Shown here in pieces: positions 14,089 to 21,094 of a stretch of 21,094 nucleotides of DNA. The position numbers and the translations under genes are program-made. This DNA comes from Oxalobacteraceae bacterium (GTDB lineage: Bacteria; Pseudomonadota; Gammaproteobacteria; Burkholderiales; Burkholderiaceae_D): assembly GCA_947446335.1 (NCBI GenBank), contig CANFGA010000007.1:1-21094 (forward strand). The letters are read 5' to 3'. The notes beneath the pieces were generated by a model, which did not search any database, was not told the DNA's origin, and was given only the letters and a program-made list of their open reading frames with translations. How positions within the stretch are numbered: position 1 is the first letter of the stretch; each line of letters starts with the position of its first letter.

Positions 14089-16071
14089 TCAGCGACCCAG
14101 CGTCAGCAAGACGTCGAACAGCGTGCTCGCAATCTGCATCGCCTTGCCGGCTGCCTGATAGGCTTGCTGGTATTGCAGCAAGTTCGCTGCTTCTTCATCC
14201 AGGTTGACGCCCGACACCGCCTGTTGCGACTTGGTAACTTGCTCCAGCAGCGATGCATTGGCGGCGGAACTGATCTGCACTTCGCGCGTTTTGTTGCCGA
14301 CAAAACTCACTATCGCAGCATACGAGTCTTGCAGCGTTTCCTTGCCACCGATCACCGTATTGCTCTGCAAGCCAGCCAGCAACGCCGCATTGCGGCTGTC
14401 ACCGACCGCACCGACATTCTTTTTAATCTCGAACGTGTCGCCGGTCGCGGGCGTGCCGCTGAGCGCCAGATTGATGCCACCGAAACTGATCTTGTCGCCC
14501 GCGCTGTACGGAACGGCGGTATCTGCCGCATATAGCGTTGCCTCGCCCGCGCTGTTGGTGACGGTGACGCTCTGCCCGGCAGGAAAACCGGAAAATTCTC
14601 CAGGCAAGGTAGGGTCGGCCCTGGCATACGTCAGCGTCAACGGCAGCGTGACCGACGATGTCAGATAGGCGCTGCCGACGCCAAGTTCACTGATCTTGGC
14701 GTTGCCGATATTGCCATTCGATGTCGCGCTCGCAATCAATGGCGCTGCCGCCGCGATCGTCGAACGATCGGCCAGGATCGCTTGCGTCACGCCGAAACCC
14801 GACGCGCCGTTCAGCGTCGGCTTGATCGTGTAACTGTCCCCGGCCTCGGTAGCCTTCGTGCCGGGAGTGATCGTGAATGTGACGCCATCGATGACCTGGG
14901 ACTGGGAAGCTTGCCCATCGGGCGTGATTTTGGTGGCATTACCATCGGAGAGGCGGGTGACGACAAAATCGCTGCCGTCATACTGCATGCTGTAGTCGCT
15001 CTCTTTCAGCTGCGAAGGATCGGTGACGACCGCTGCCACGACCGGATTGCCGACATTGGCGCTGCCGGCGGTCACGTCACCCTTTGCCACCGTGAAAAAA
15101 TCGCCGCCCGGGTTGCCGGACAGGTCGACCCCGAGCTTGTGCTGGGCATTGAAGGCGCTGGCCAGGCTGATCGCAACCCGCCCCAGCGAACTTTGTGTGC
15201 GCTCGAGCACGGTGGAGCGAAAATCGAGTAAACCGCCCACTTCGCCGCCAGTAAACGTGCTGTCGGGCAGCACCGTCACGTTACCGCTGGACGCGTAAGA
15301 AATCGTGCCCTTGATTTGATCGGCGGGCGATGAAGTCATGTTCAACTGAAATGATTGCTTGCCAACCACGAGCGGCTGGCCGCTGCCGATCGACACCGTC
15401 AGGCTGTTGTTGCTGCCGGCGACCACGGTCGTCTTGACAAACTTGCTCAGCTCGGTGACCAGCAGATCGCGCTGGTCGAGCAAATCGTTGGGCTGATTGT
15501 TGCCGTCAGAGCCGATGATGCCGATCGCGTCGTTGAGCTTGGCAATCTGGGTCGAATAGGCATTGATCGCATCCACGTCGGTCGCGATCTGCGCATTGAC
15601 GCCGTTGCCGATGTCGCTCAAGCGAGCGCTCAAGCTGGTGAAGCGCGCAGCGAGCGATTCACCGCTCGACACCAGCGCCTGACGCGAAGCGGACAGCGCT
15701 GGATTGGCGGCCAGATCCTGCACCCCGCTGAAAAAATTCTGCAGCGACGGCGACAGGCCGGCGGTCGGATCGGCCAGCATGTTGTCGACTTGGCTGATCT
15801 GCGCGGTATAGGCAGTCAAGGAACTGCTCGTGCTTTGCGCCGAGCGCACCTGACTGGCGAGGAAGCTGTCGTAATAGCGCTTCACCTGCGCCACTTCGGT
15901 GCCGCTGCCGACGAAACCGTTGCCCAGACTCTGGGCTTGACCAGCTTGCTGGACCACCGATTGGCGGCTGTAGCCGGCCACGTTCGCATTGGCGATATTG
16001 TGCCCGGTTGTGGCCAAGCCTACCTGCGCCGCCAACAAGCCGCTCTTGCCGATACTGAGTAAATTTGCCAT
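14089..16071 (-). CDS. flgK: Flagellar hook-filament junction protein FlgK (HAP1)
   Basis: FlgK caps the finished hook and joins it to FlgL. The 660-residue product is clearly longer than the roughly 550-residue enteric protein. The N-terminus has the axial-protein signature GLATTGHNIANANVAGYSRQ, and the C-terminus has SGVNLDEEAANLLQYQQAYQ and AAGKAMQIASTLFDVLL. Conserved internal stretches include FFSGVQDLAANPALSASRQ and LDQRDLLVTELSKFV. The extra length lies in the central surface domain, where two copies of a beta-rich module (about residues 357-418 and 474-552) end in GDSYTIKPT and GDTFEIKKN. The ATG at 16071 has no good Shine-Dalgarno and follows a (CA)5 run. A sigma-28-type promoter lies just upstream. 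Confidence 0.97.
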   Translation of the reverse strand: MANLLSIGKSGLLAAQVGLATTGHNIANANVAGYSRQSVVQQAGQAQSLGNGFVGSGTEVAQVKRYYDSFLASQVRSAQSTSSSLTAYTAQISQVDNMLADPTAGLSPSLQNFFSGVQDLAANPALSASRQALVSSGESLAARFTSLSARLSDIGNGVNAQIATDVDAINAYSTQIAKLNDAIGIIGSDGNNQPNDLLDQRDLLVTELSKFVKTTVVAGSNNSLTVSIGSGQPLVVGKQSFQLNMTSSPADQIKGTISYASSGNVTVLPDSTFTGGEVGGLLDFRSTVLERTQSSLGRVAISLASAFNAQHKLGVDLSGNPGGDFFTVAKGDVTAGSANVGNPVVAAVVTDPSQLKESDYSMQYDGSDFVVTRLSDGNATKITPDGQASQSQVIDGVTFTITPGTKATEAGDSYTIKPTLNGASGFGVTQAILADRSTIAAAAPLIASATSNGNIGNAKISELGVGSAYLTSSVTLPLTLTYARADPTLPGEFSGFPAGQSVTVTNSAGEATLYAADTAVPYSAGDKISFGGINLALSGTPATGDTFEIKKNVGAVGDSRNAALLAGLQSNTVIGGKETLQDSYAAIVSFVGNKTREVQISSAANASLLEQVTKSQQAVSGVNLDEEAANLLQYQQAYQAAGKAMQIASTLFDVLLTLGR

Positions 16072-16105
16072 GGTGTGTGTGTTCTTTTATGCCTTGTCTA
16101 CATGA

Positions 16106-16132
16106 TTAACGACAGCATGATCCAGAACTTGA
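16106..16132 (-). promoter_or_regulatory. Sigma-28 (FliA)-type promoter of flgKL
   Basis: On the minus strand TCAAGTTC (16132-16125), an 11-base spacer and GTCGTTAA (16113-16106) match the enteric sigma-28 consensus TAAAGTTT-N11-GCCGATAA at 6 of 8 positions in each box with the exact spacing. Transcription would begin near 16099, leaving a leader of about 28 bases before the flgK ATG. Late (class III) expression of flgKL from such a promoter is known in enteric bacteria; its use here is inferred. Confidence 0.75.
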
Positions 16133-16175
16133 GCCCACCATGTCCAACCCAGGCCTAGCCATGGCATCGCCGGCA

Positions 16176-17036
16176 TCAGCCGACCAGCGAATGCTTGATG
16201 ATGCGGGTCAGCTTGGCAGCGTAATTCGGATCGGTCGCATAACCGGCGCGCTGCAAACCCTGCGCGAAACTGCTGGCATCGCCGGCGCTGGCCAGCACTT
16301 TTTCATAGCGCTTGTTACCGGTGATTAATTTCGCATAATCCTTGAAGCTGTCAGCGTAAGAATCGTAAGCCCGAAATTTTTCGACCCGGGTCTGCGCCAC
16401 GCCATTCACATATTCGGTCGTCACTGCTTCGGCGACCTTGCCGGTCCAGTTGGCGCCAGCCTTGATGCCGAACAGATTGTGGCTGGTGGCACCATCGCGG
16501 CCCTTGATCTCGTGCTTGCCCCAGCCGCTCTCGAGCGCAGCCTGGCCGAGCATGAACTTGGCCGGAATGCCGGTCGTGCGGCTCGCCTCTTGCGCATGGA
16601 CTTCCAGTTTTTCTTGAAACGCGCGCACATGCGGCGCTTGCGTGCGCGCTGGCGCCGCCGATGCACTGGCTACCGGCGCGGCCACGGCCACCGGCGCGGC
16701 AGGAGCATCGGAAGGAAACGGCTGCAATTGCGCCGCCTGCGTCAACTGGCGGATCAGCACGTCGGCCAGGCCGGTGCCGCGCTTGGCCAGATTCTGGCTG
16801 GTTTGCTGGTCCATCATCGTGGTGAACATCTTGCTTTGCTGGTTGTCCATCATGCCGTCTTGCGGCGTCGCGTCGCGCATGCTTTTCATCATCATGTTGA
16901 TGAACATCGCTTCGAACTGGGTCGCCGCTGTTTTCAGCGCGGCCGGATCGTTCGCCTTCGCGGACTGGCGCAGTTCGCCGATGCCCTTGACATCGAAAGC
17001 AGCCGTGTTTGACAGGTCGTTCTGGCGGATCATCAT
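16176..17036 (-). CDS. flgJ: Flagellar rod assembly protein/muramidase FlgJ
   Basis: FlgJ caps the growing rod in the periplasm and cuts peptidoglycan so the rod can pass. The 286-residue product has the N-terminal rod-capping domain (about residues 1-105: FEAMFINMMMKSMRDATPQ, DNQQSKMFTTMMDQQTSQN), an Ala/Pro-rich linker, and a C-terminal glucosaminidase domain (about 135-286) with PAKFMLGQAALESGWGK. Glu169 in that motif is the expected catalytic acid. HNLFGIKA and YASFKDYA-like stretches (here YADSFKDYAKLI) are also typical. The start is the ATG at 17036, seven bases after a perfect GGAGG. The open frame continues 16 codons upstream into the end of flgI and should not be included. Confidence 0.97.
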   Translation of the reverse strand: MMIRQNDLSNTAAFDVKGIGELRQSAKANDPAALKTAATQFEAMFINMMMKSMRDATPQDGMMDNQQSKMFTTMMDQQTSQNLAKRGTGLADVLIRQLTQAAQLQPFPSDAPAAPVAVAAPVASASAAPARTQAPHVRAFQEKLEVHAQEASRTTGIPAKFMLGQAALESGWGKHEIKGRDGATSHNLFGIKAGANWTGKVAEAVTTEYVNGVAQTRVEKFRAYDSYADSFKDYAKLITGNKRYEKVLASAGDASSFAQGLQRAGYATDPNYAAKLTRIIKHSLVG

Positions 17037-17043
17037 CGCAACT

Positions 17044-17048
17044 CCTCC
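17044..17048 (-). promoter_or_regulatory. Shine-Dalgarno GGAGG deciding the flgJ start
   Basis: GGAGG on the minus strand lies seven bases before the ATG at 17036, in the 16-base gap after flgI. It rules out the longer start at 17084. Confidence 0.85.
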
Positions 17049-17052
17049 ATTT

Positions 17053-18198
17053 CTAGATAATTTCAAGTTCGGCGCGCAGCGCACCGGCAGCCTTCATCGC
17101 CTGCAGGATCGCCAGCAAGTCTTGCGGCGACGCGCCGATCGCATTGAGCGCCTTGACCACATCGGCCAGCGCTGCCCCGCCCTTCACCAGCAAGACCTTG
17201 CCGGGATCCTTCTTGATCTCGATCTGTGCATTCTGGACTACCGCGGTCTGGCCACCGGACAAGGCGCCCGGCTGACTGACCTGGGTATCGGTGCTGACGC
17301 TGACCGACAAATTGCCGTGCGACACGGCGCAGGTATCGAGCGTTACGGCCTGATTCATCACCACCGAACCGGTGCGTGCATTCATGATGACCTTGGCCGC
17401 CATCTGGGCCGGTGTCACGTTCAGACTTTCCAGCGCGCCCAGGAATGCGACGCGCTGGTCGCTGCTGCCAGGAGTGCGGACCTGGATCACGCGCCCATCG
17501 AGCGCCGCCGCCGTATCGCTGCCGAAGCGCTCGTTGATCGCGGCCACCACCCGGCTTGCGGTCGAAAAATCGGTATGGTTCAATTCGAGCCGGATCAAGT
17601 TGTTTTCACCCAGCGCCGATGCCACGGCACGCTCGACGGTGGCGCCGGCCGAGATCCGGCCCACGCTCAAATGGTTGATCTGGATCGAGCTGCCGGCAGC
17701 CTGGGCGCCGACGCCACCAACCAGCACGTTGCCCTGCGCCATGCCATAGACTTGACCATCGACCCCTTTCAACGGCGTCATCAAGAGCGTGCCGCCGCGC
17801 AAACTCTTGGCATTGCCCATCGACGACACGGTGATGTCGAGCAATTGCCCCGGTTGCGCAAAGGCGGGCAAGGCGGTGGTGACGACGACGGCAGCGACGT
17901 TCTTCAATTGCAAGCTGGTACCTTGCGGCAAGTTCACTCCCATTTGCGTCAACATCGATACCACGCTTTGCACCGTAAACGGCGTTTGCGTGGTCTGGTC
18001 GCCGCTGCCGTCGAGACCGACGACCAGGCCGTAACCCATCAATTGGTTTTGCCGCACGCCAGCCACGCTGGCCAGATCCTTCAAGCGCTCGGCGTGAGCC
18101 AGCGGCGCCAGCATCAAGCAAACGCACAAAGCTAGCAGTGTGCAGCGGCTGGCAACAATGGCAGCGGTAGCCTGGTACAGGTTGGATGAAGTATTCAA
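17053..18198 (-). CDS. flgI: Flagellar P-ring protein FlgI
   Basis: FlgI forms the periplasmic P ring around the rod in the peptidoglycan layer. The 381-residue product (family about 365) has a long N-terminal signal peptide of about 36 residues, cleaved after APLAHA. It is followed by the conserved ERLKDLASVAGVRQNQLMGY, GLVVGLDGSGDQT and VSSMGNAKSLRGGTLLMTPL. The C-terminal half contains ARTGSVVMNQAV and ends with DLLAILQAMKAAGALRAELEI. The start is a TTG at 18198 overlapping the flgH stop (TTGA); no ATG is available before the signal core, so translational coupling to flgH is likely. The alternative of a later start would damage the signal peptide. Confidence 0.95.
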   Translation of the reverse strand: MNTSSNLYQATAAIVASRCTLLALCVCLMLAPLAHAERLKDLASVAGVRQNQLMGYGLVVGLDGSGDQTTQTPFTVQSVVSMLTQMGVNLPQGTSLQLKNVAAVVVTTALPAFAQPGQLLDITVSSMGNAKSLRGGTLLMTPLKGVDGQVYGMAQGNVLVGGVGAQAAGSSIQINHLSVGRISAGATVERAVASALGENNLIRLELNHTDFSTASRVVAAINERFGSDTAAALDGRVIQVRTPGSSDQRVAFLGALESLNVTPAQMAAKVIMNARTGSVVMNQAVTLDTCAVSHGNLSVSVSTDTQVSQPGALSGGQTAVVQNAQIEIKKDPGKVLLVKGGAALADVVKALNAIGASPQDLLAILQAMKAAGALRAELEII

Positions 18199-18839
18199 AA
18201 TGGCAACAGACTCTGGAAGAAGCGCGACGCCATCGCCGTCATTTCAGCCCGATCGATCTGGCTGTTGGTGCGGTATTCGACGCGTGCATCGGCGACCTGG
18301 GTCGACGACACCCGGTTGCCAGGCAAGATCGTGTCGGGACTGATCATGCCGGAAAAACGGATGAATTCGACGCCCTTGTTCATCGCAATTTGTTTTTCTC
18401 CAGAAACAATCAAATTGCCATTGGGTAGCACTTCGAGCACGCTGACGCCGATCGTGCCATTGAAGGTATTGCTGGCGCTCTGGTTATCGCCATCGGCAAA
18501 CTTGTTGGCCGACGTGGCAGCAACGCTGCCACCGAGACGGTTTTGCAAAATACCGGGCGCAGCGAAGGCGACGCTGCCCGACTTGTTGCCGGAACTGGCG
18601 CCTGCCTTCACCGCATTCGTGGTTTCGGTGATCACGATGGTGATCATGTCGCCAACTTGGCGCGCGCGCCGGTCTTCGAAAAACGGCCGGTAAGTGCTGC
18701 TCTGGTAAATGGCGCCATTCGTGGCCAGCACCGGCGCCGCTACCGGTGCCCGGGTGGCGGGCGGTTGCAGCACGATCGAACTGGGCACGGTCGAACAAGC
18801 GCTCAGCGCCAGCGCCAGCACAACAATGAAATTCTTCAT
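18195..18839 (-). CDS. flgH: Flagellar L-ring lipoprotein FlgH
   Basis: FlgH forms the outer-membrane L ring. The 214-residue product has a lipoprotein signal peptide KNFIVVLALALSAC with lipobox L12-S-A-C15, so Cys15 should be lipidated. Conserved L-ring stretches follow: YRPFFEDRRARQVGDMITIV, KFADGDNQSASNTFNGTIGV and VLEVLPNGNLIVSGEKQIAM, then FIRFSGMISPDTI and a C-terminal ARVEYRTNSQI. The ATG at 18839 is chosen because the signal peptide begins there; the ATG at 18881 would add 14 residues that overlap the flgG stop. The ribosome site (AGAAG) is weak. Confidence 0.97.
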   Translation of the reverse strand: MKNFIVVLALALSACSTVPSSIVLQPPATRAPVAAPVLATNGAIYQSSTYRPFFEDRRARQVGDMITIVITETTNAVKAGASSGNKSGSVAFAAPGILQNRLGGSVAATSANKFADGDNQSASNTFNGTIGVSVLEVLPNGNLIVSGEKQIAMNKGVEFIRFSGMISPDTILPGNRVSSTQVADARVEYRTNSQIDRAEMTAMASRFFQSLLPF

Positions 18840-18880
18840 GACAAACTTCTTGCCATTTTGGTATCGGGTGGCATGCTGCA

Positions 18881-19663
18881 TTACAGTTGCGTCAGTTTTT
18901 GCAACATTTGATCGGATGTCGTGATCGCCTTGCTGTTGATCTCGTAGGCGCGCTGGGTCTGGATCATGTTGACCATTTCCTCGACCACGCTGACGTTCGA
19001 GGTTTCGACATAGCCTTGCATCAAGACGCCGGCGCCGTTGGTGCCCGGCGTATTGCTTTGCGGATTGCCGGAGGCGCCGGTCTCCACGTACAGATTCTCG
19101 CCTTTCGATTCCAGCCCGGCCGGATTGACGAAAGTGGCCAGTTGCAGCGAACCGATCTGGGATGGTGCGGCGATCCCGGGCAGCGTCACCGATACCGTGC
19201 CGTCGCGCGCCACGGTCAGGCTGAGCGCATTGGTGGGCACCGTGATCGCCGGTTGCACGACGAAACCGCTGGCAGTGACGAGTTGGCCATTGTTATCGCT
19301 TTGAAAGGAACCGTCGCGGGTATACGCGGCGGTGCCGTCCGGCAGCAAGACCTGAAAATAGCCTGCGCCATTGACCATCACATCTTTCGAATTGCCGGTC
19401 GACAAAGGATTGCCCTGGGTATGGATGCGCTCGGTCGCCACGGTGCGCACGCCGCTGCCGAGCTGCAAACCCGATGGCAACTGGGTCTGCTGCGATGACT
19501 GGGCGCCTGGCTGGCGCACATTTTGATACAGCAAGTCCTCGAACACCGCGCGCGATTTCTTGAAGCCATTGGTGCTGACGTTGGCCAGGTTGTTGGCGAT
19601 CACGTCCATCTGGGTCTGCTGCGCCTCCAGACCGGTTTTTGCAATCCACAGTGAACGTATCAT
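18881..19663 (-). CDS. flgG: Flagellar distal rod protein FlgG
   Basis: FlgG builds the distal rod that spans the periplasm inside the P and L rings. The 260-residue product has the exact family length. It starts IRSLWIAKTGLEAQQTQMDV, followed by the axial-protein motif ANNLANVSTNGFKKSRA. FEDLLYQNVRQPGAQSSQQT is the FlgG-specific insertion region, and TEELVNMI-type helix residues (here VVEEMVNMIQTQRAYEINSK) form the C-terminus. The ATG at 19663 has GGAG six bases upstream. The open frame extends 16 codons further into a hairpin-forming intergenic segment, which is not coding. Confidence 0.97.
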   Translation of the reverse strand: MIRSLWIAKTGLEAQQTQMDVIANNLANVSTNGFKKSRAVFEDLLYQNVRQPGAQSSQQTQLPSGLQLGSGVRTVATERIHTQGNPLSTGNSKDVMVNGAGYFQVLLPDGTAAYTRDGSFQSDNNGQLVTASGFVVQPAITVPTNALSLTVARDGTVSVTLPGIAAPSQIGSLQLATFVNPAGLESKGENLYVETGASGNPQSNTPGTNGAGVLMQGYVETSNVSVVEEMVNMIQTQRAYEINSKAITTSDQMLQKLTQL

Positions 19664-19679
19664 TTTCTTCTCCGTTGAC

Positions 19680-19700
19680 GGCGCAGCCTCGGGCTGCGCC
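19680..19700 (-). promoter_or_regulatory. Hairpin just upstream of the flgG ribosome site
   Basis: GGCGCAGCC (19680-19688 read as a pairing arm) and GGCTGCGCC (19692-19700) form a perfect 9-bp stem with a 3-base loop, six bases before the flgG GGAG site. No T-run follows on the minus strand, so it is not a classical terminator. An mRNA-stability, processing or translational role is possible but unproven. Confidence 0.6.
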
Positions 19701-19722
19701 AATACAAGCAATTATTTCCAGG

Positions 19723-19760
19723 CTGGCCGCGCCACGCTGGCCGCGCCACGCTGGCCGCGC
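19723..19760. repeat. 14-bp tandem repeat in the flgF-flgG gap
   Basis: CTGGCCGCGCCACG occurs at 19723-19736 and 19737-19750, and its first ten bases occur again at 19751-19760. Each junction contains GCCA-CGC-TGGC, which can form a small hairpin. The array lies in the 128-base noncoding gap between flgF and flgG. Confidence 0.85.
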
Positions 19761-19791
19761 TGACCTTGCCGACATTATGAGAGCATTGCCA

Positions 19792-20532
19792 TCAATTCAA
19801 AGCCAGGATCTGGCTCGCTTTCGCAGCGTTGCTCTCGGCATTCTTGAGCAAACTCATTTGGGTTTCGAACTGGCGCGCCAGGCTGATCATCGTGACCATC
19901 GCCTCGACCGGGTTGACGTTGCTGCTCTCGAGCGCGCCCACACTGAGCTTGACCAAGGGATCGGCCTGGACCGCGCCGCCATCCTTCAAGCGAAACAAGC
20001 CATCATCGCCGCGCACCAAAGCCTGCTCGGGCGGATTGACCAGCTTGATGCGGCCGAGCACGTTGGCCGGACCCGGCTGGGGATCGGTCGACAGCGTGCC
20101 GACGGTGCCATCGCTGGCGATGCTCACCGTCACTTGCGGCGGCACGGCGATCGGACCGGTATCGCCGTTGACAATCTGGCCGCCAGCCGTTTGCAACAAG
20201 CCGTTGGGACCGACATTGAGGGCACCGCTGCGGGTGTAGGCTTCGCTGCCATCGTTGGACTGGACCGCAATCCAGCCCTTGCCGGCGAGTGCCACATCGA
20301 GTTCGCGCCCGGTGCGCTGTATCGGCCCGCTCATGAAGTTGGCGCCTACCGTCGAATCGACGACCAGAGTACGGGTCGGCAAGCCCTCGGCCACCACTGG
20401 CACCGCGCGAAAGGCATCGACCTGGGCGCGAAAACCGTTGGTGCTGGCGTTGGCCAGATTGTGCGAAGCCGTCGCTTGCTGCTCCAGCACGTGCTTGGCG
20501 CCGCTCAGCGCCGTGTAGATCAAACGGTCCAT
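19792..20532 (-). CDS. flgF: Flagellar proximal rod protein FlgF
   Basis: FlgF is a proximal rod component between FlgC and FlgG. The 246 residues (family about 250) start DRLIYTALSGAKHVLEQQAT and then ASHNLANASTNGFRAQVDAF, the axial-protein N-terminal motif. They continue with GRELDVALAGKGWIAVQ and AYTRSGALNVGPNGLLQTAG, and end with NVNPVEAMVTMISLARQFET and a C-terminal coiled coil. The shorter, FlgF-specific N-terminal spacing separates it from FlgG. AGGAG lies six bases before the ATG. It follows flgE by 50 bases. Confidence 0.97.
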   Translation of the reverse strand: MDRLIYTALSGAKHVLEQQATASHNLANASTNGFRAQVDAFRAVPVVAEGLPTRTLVVDSTVGANFMSGPIQRTGRELDVALAGKGWIAVQSNDGSEAYTRSGALNVGPNGLLQTAGGQIVNGDTGPIAVPPQVTVSIASDGTVGTLSTDPQPGPANVLGRIKLVNPPEQALVRGDDGLFRLKDGGAVQADPLVKLSVGALESSNVNPVEAMVTMISLARQFETQMSLLKNAESNAAKASQILALN

Positions 20533-20582
20533 CTTTTTCTCCTGCCATGCAGCACGCCACTACAACGCGCCGGGCTTGTCGT

Positions 20583-21094
20583 TTAGCGCAGGTTGACCAG
20601 CGTTTGCAATACCGAGTCCTGGGTCTTGATGGTCTGGGCATTGGCTTGATAGACGCGCTGCGCGGTGATCATGTTGACCAGTTCGGCCGTCAGGTCGACA
20701 TTCGAGCTTTCCACCGACGACGCTTGCAGCACCCCAAAGCGCCCGGAGCTCGGAGCACCCACCAGCGGCGCGCCAGAGACCGAGCTTTCGGCCCACGCGT
20801 TGTTGCCCAGCGGCGTCAAGCCATTCGGATCGGCGAAGTCGGCCAGCGCAATCTGGCCCAGATTGTGCGACTGGCCATTGCTGTACTGCGCCAGCAAAAT
20901 CCCATCCTGGCCGGCGCCGAAACGCGTCAACTGGCCTGAGGTGTAACCATTCTGACTGGAAGCCTTTTCACTGTTGCTCGCCCCGTACTGGGTGGTGCCG
21001 GTGAAGTTGGTCGTGATCGTTTGCGACGCCGAGGCGCCATTGGGCGGCGAAATCGCCACCGAATAGGCCAGAGGGTCCGGAACAGTGGCAGTGA
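20583..21094 (-). CDS. flgE: Flagellar hook protein FlgE, C-terminal part (5' end beyond the window)
   Basis: FlgE polymerises into the hook, the universal joint between rod and filament. The last 169 residues are visible; the frame stays open to the window end, so the start lies beyond 21094. Recognisable stretches are GYTSGQLTRFGAGQDGILLA, YSNGQSHNLGQIALADFADP, NGLTPLGNNAWAESSVSGAP, and the C-terminal helix SSNVDLTAELVNMITAQRVY followed by QANAQTIKTQDSVLQTLVNL. The last of these is the canonical axial-protein tail. The LTxxGNNxWxET-type motif (here LTPLGNNAWAES) is typical of hook proteins and excludes FlgG. By gene order flgB, flgC and flgD are expected further right on the same strand. 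Confidence 0.96.
   Translation of the reverse strand, partial: TATVPDPLAYSVAISPPNGASASQTITTNFTGTTQYGASNSEKASSQNGYTSGQLTRFGAGQDGILLAQYSNGQSHNLGQIALADFADPNGLTPLGNNAWAESSVSGAPLVGAPSSGRFGVLQASSVESSNVDLTAELVNMITAQRVYQANAQTIKTQDSVLQTLVNLR

Noticed and set aside
16642..18135. A 497-codon open frame on the plus strand opposite flgJ and flgI
   Set aside because: Antisense to two certain genes, with the usual His/Arg/Gln-rich shadow composition and no domain.
1..21094. Insertion sequences, CRISPR arrays, tRNA/rRNA genes, prophage or attachment sites
   Set aside because: Nothing resembling a transposase, spaced direct-repeat array, tRNA clover-leaf or integrase was seen; coding space is almost fully used by flagellar genes.

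Overview
The window is a dense flagellar structural-gene locus from a GC-rich Gram-negative bacterium. FlgH and FlgI (L and P rings) show an outer membrane. The Ala/Pro-rich FliF, FliK and FliO, the two flagellar-brake-type PilZ genes and the gene order suggest a betaproteobacterium, most likely Oxalobacteraceae (Janthinobacterium/Massilia-like). That placement is inferred from sequence style only. No mobile element, CRISPR array, tRNA or rRNA was seen, and no gene-free stretch exceeds 300 bases.

Layout. (1) 1-1022: the 3' end of a YcgR-type brake gene (+) meets a second, complete PilZ brake-like gene (-) tail to tail. (2) 1138-1470: fliE on the minus strand, divergent from the large fli operon. 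(3) 1678-12794: fliF, G, H, I, J, K, L, M, N, O, P, Q and R on the plus strand, mostly overlapping or a few bases apart. The larger gaps are before fliK and fliL. (4) 12816-21094: flgL, K, J, I, H, G, F and the 3' part of flgE on the minus strand, transcribed toward fliR. The two operons converge with 21 bases between stop codons.

How the genes work together. FliF forms the MS ring, with FliE as the junction to the rod. FliG, FliM and FliN form the C ring (torque and switching). FliH, FliI and FliJ are the export ATPase complex, and FliO, P, Q and R belong to the export gate; FlhA and FlhB are not in the window. FliK sets hook length and FliL supports the stator. FlgF and FlgG are rod proteins, FlgH and FlgI the L and P rings, FlgJ the rod cap and muramidase, FlgE the hook, and FlgK and FlgL the hook-filament junction. 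The two PilZ proteins probably link cyclic-di-GMP to motor braking.

Start codons were revised where Shine-Dalgarno sequences, stop-start overlaps or family length argued for it: fliE GTG, fliG internal ATG, fliH TTG, fliI GTG, fliK/L/N/P internal ATGs, and flgG/H/J internal ATGs. flgI keeps a TTG that overlaps the flgH stop. The clearest regulatory signal is a sigma-28 (FliA)-type promoter before flgK. The oddest noncoding segment is the flgF-flgG gap, with a 9-bp-stem hairpin and a 14-bp tandem repeat. I found no convincing undescribed system; this is essentially a well-formed flagellar locus with a few points worth checking.
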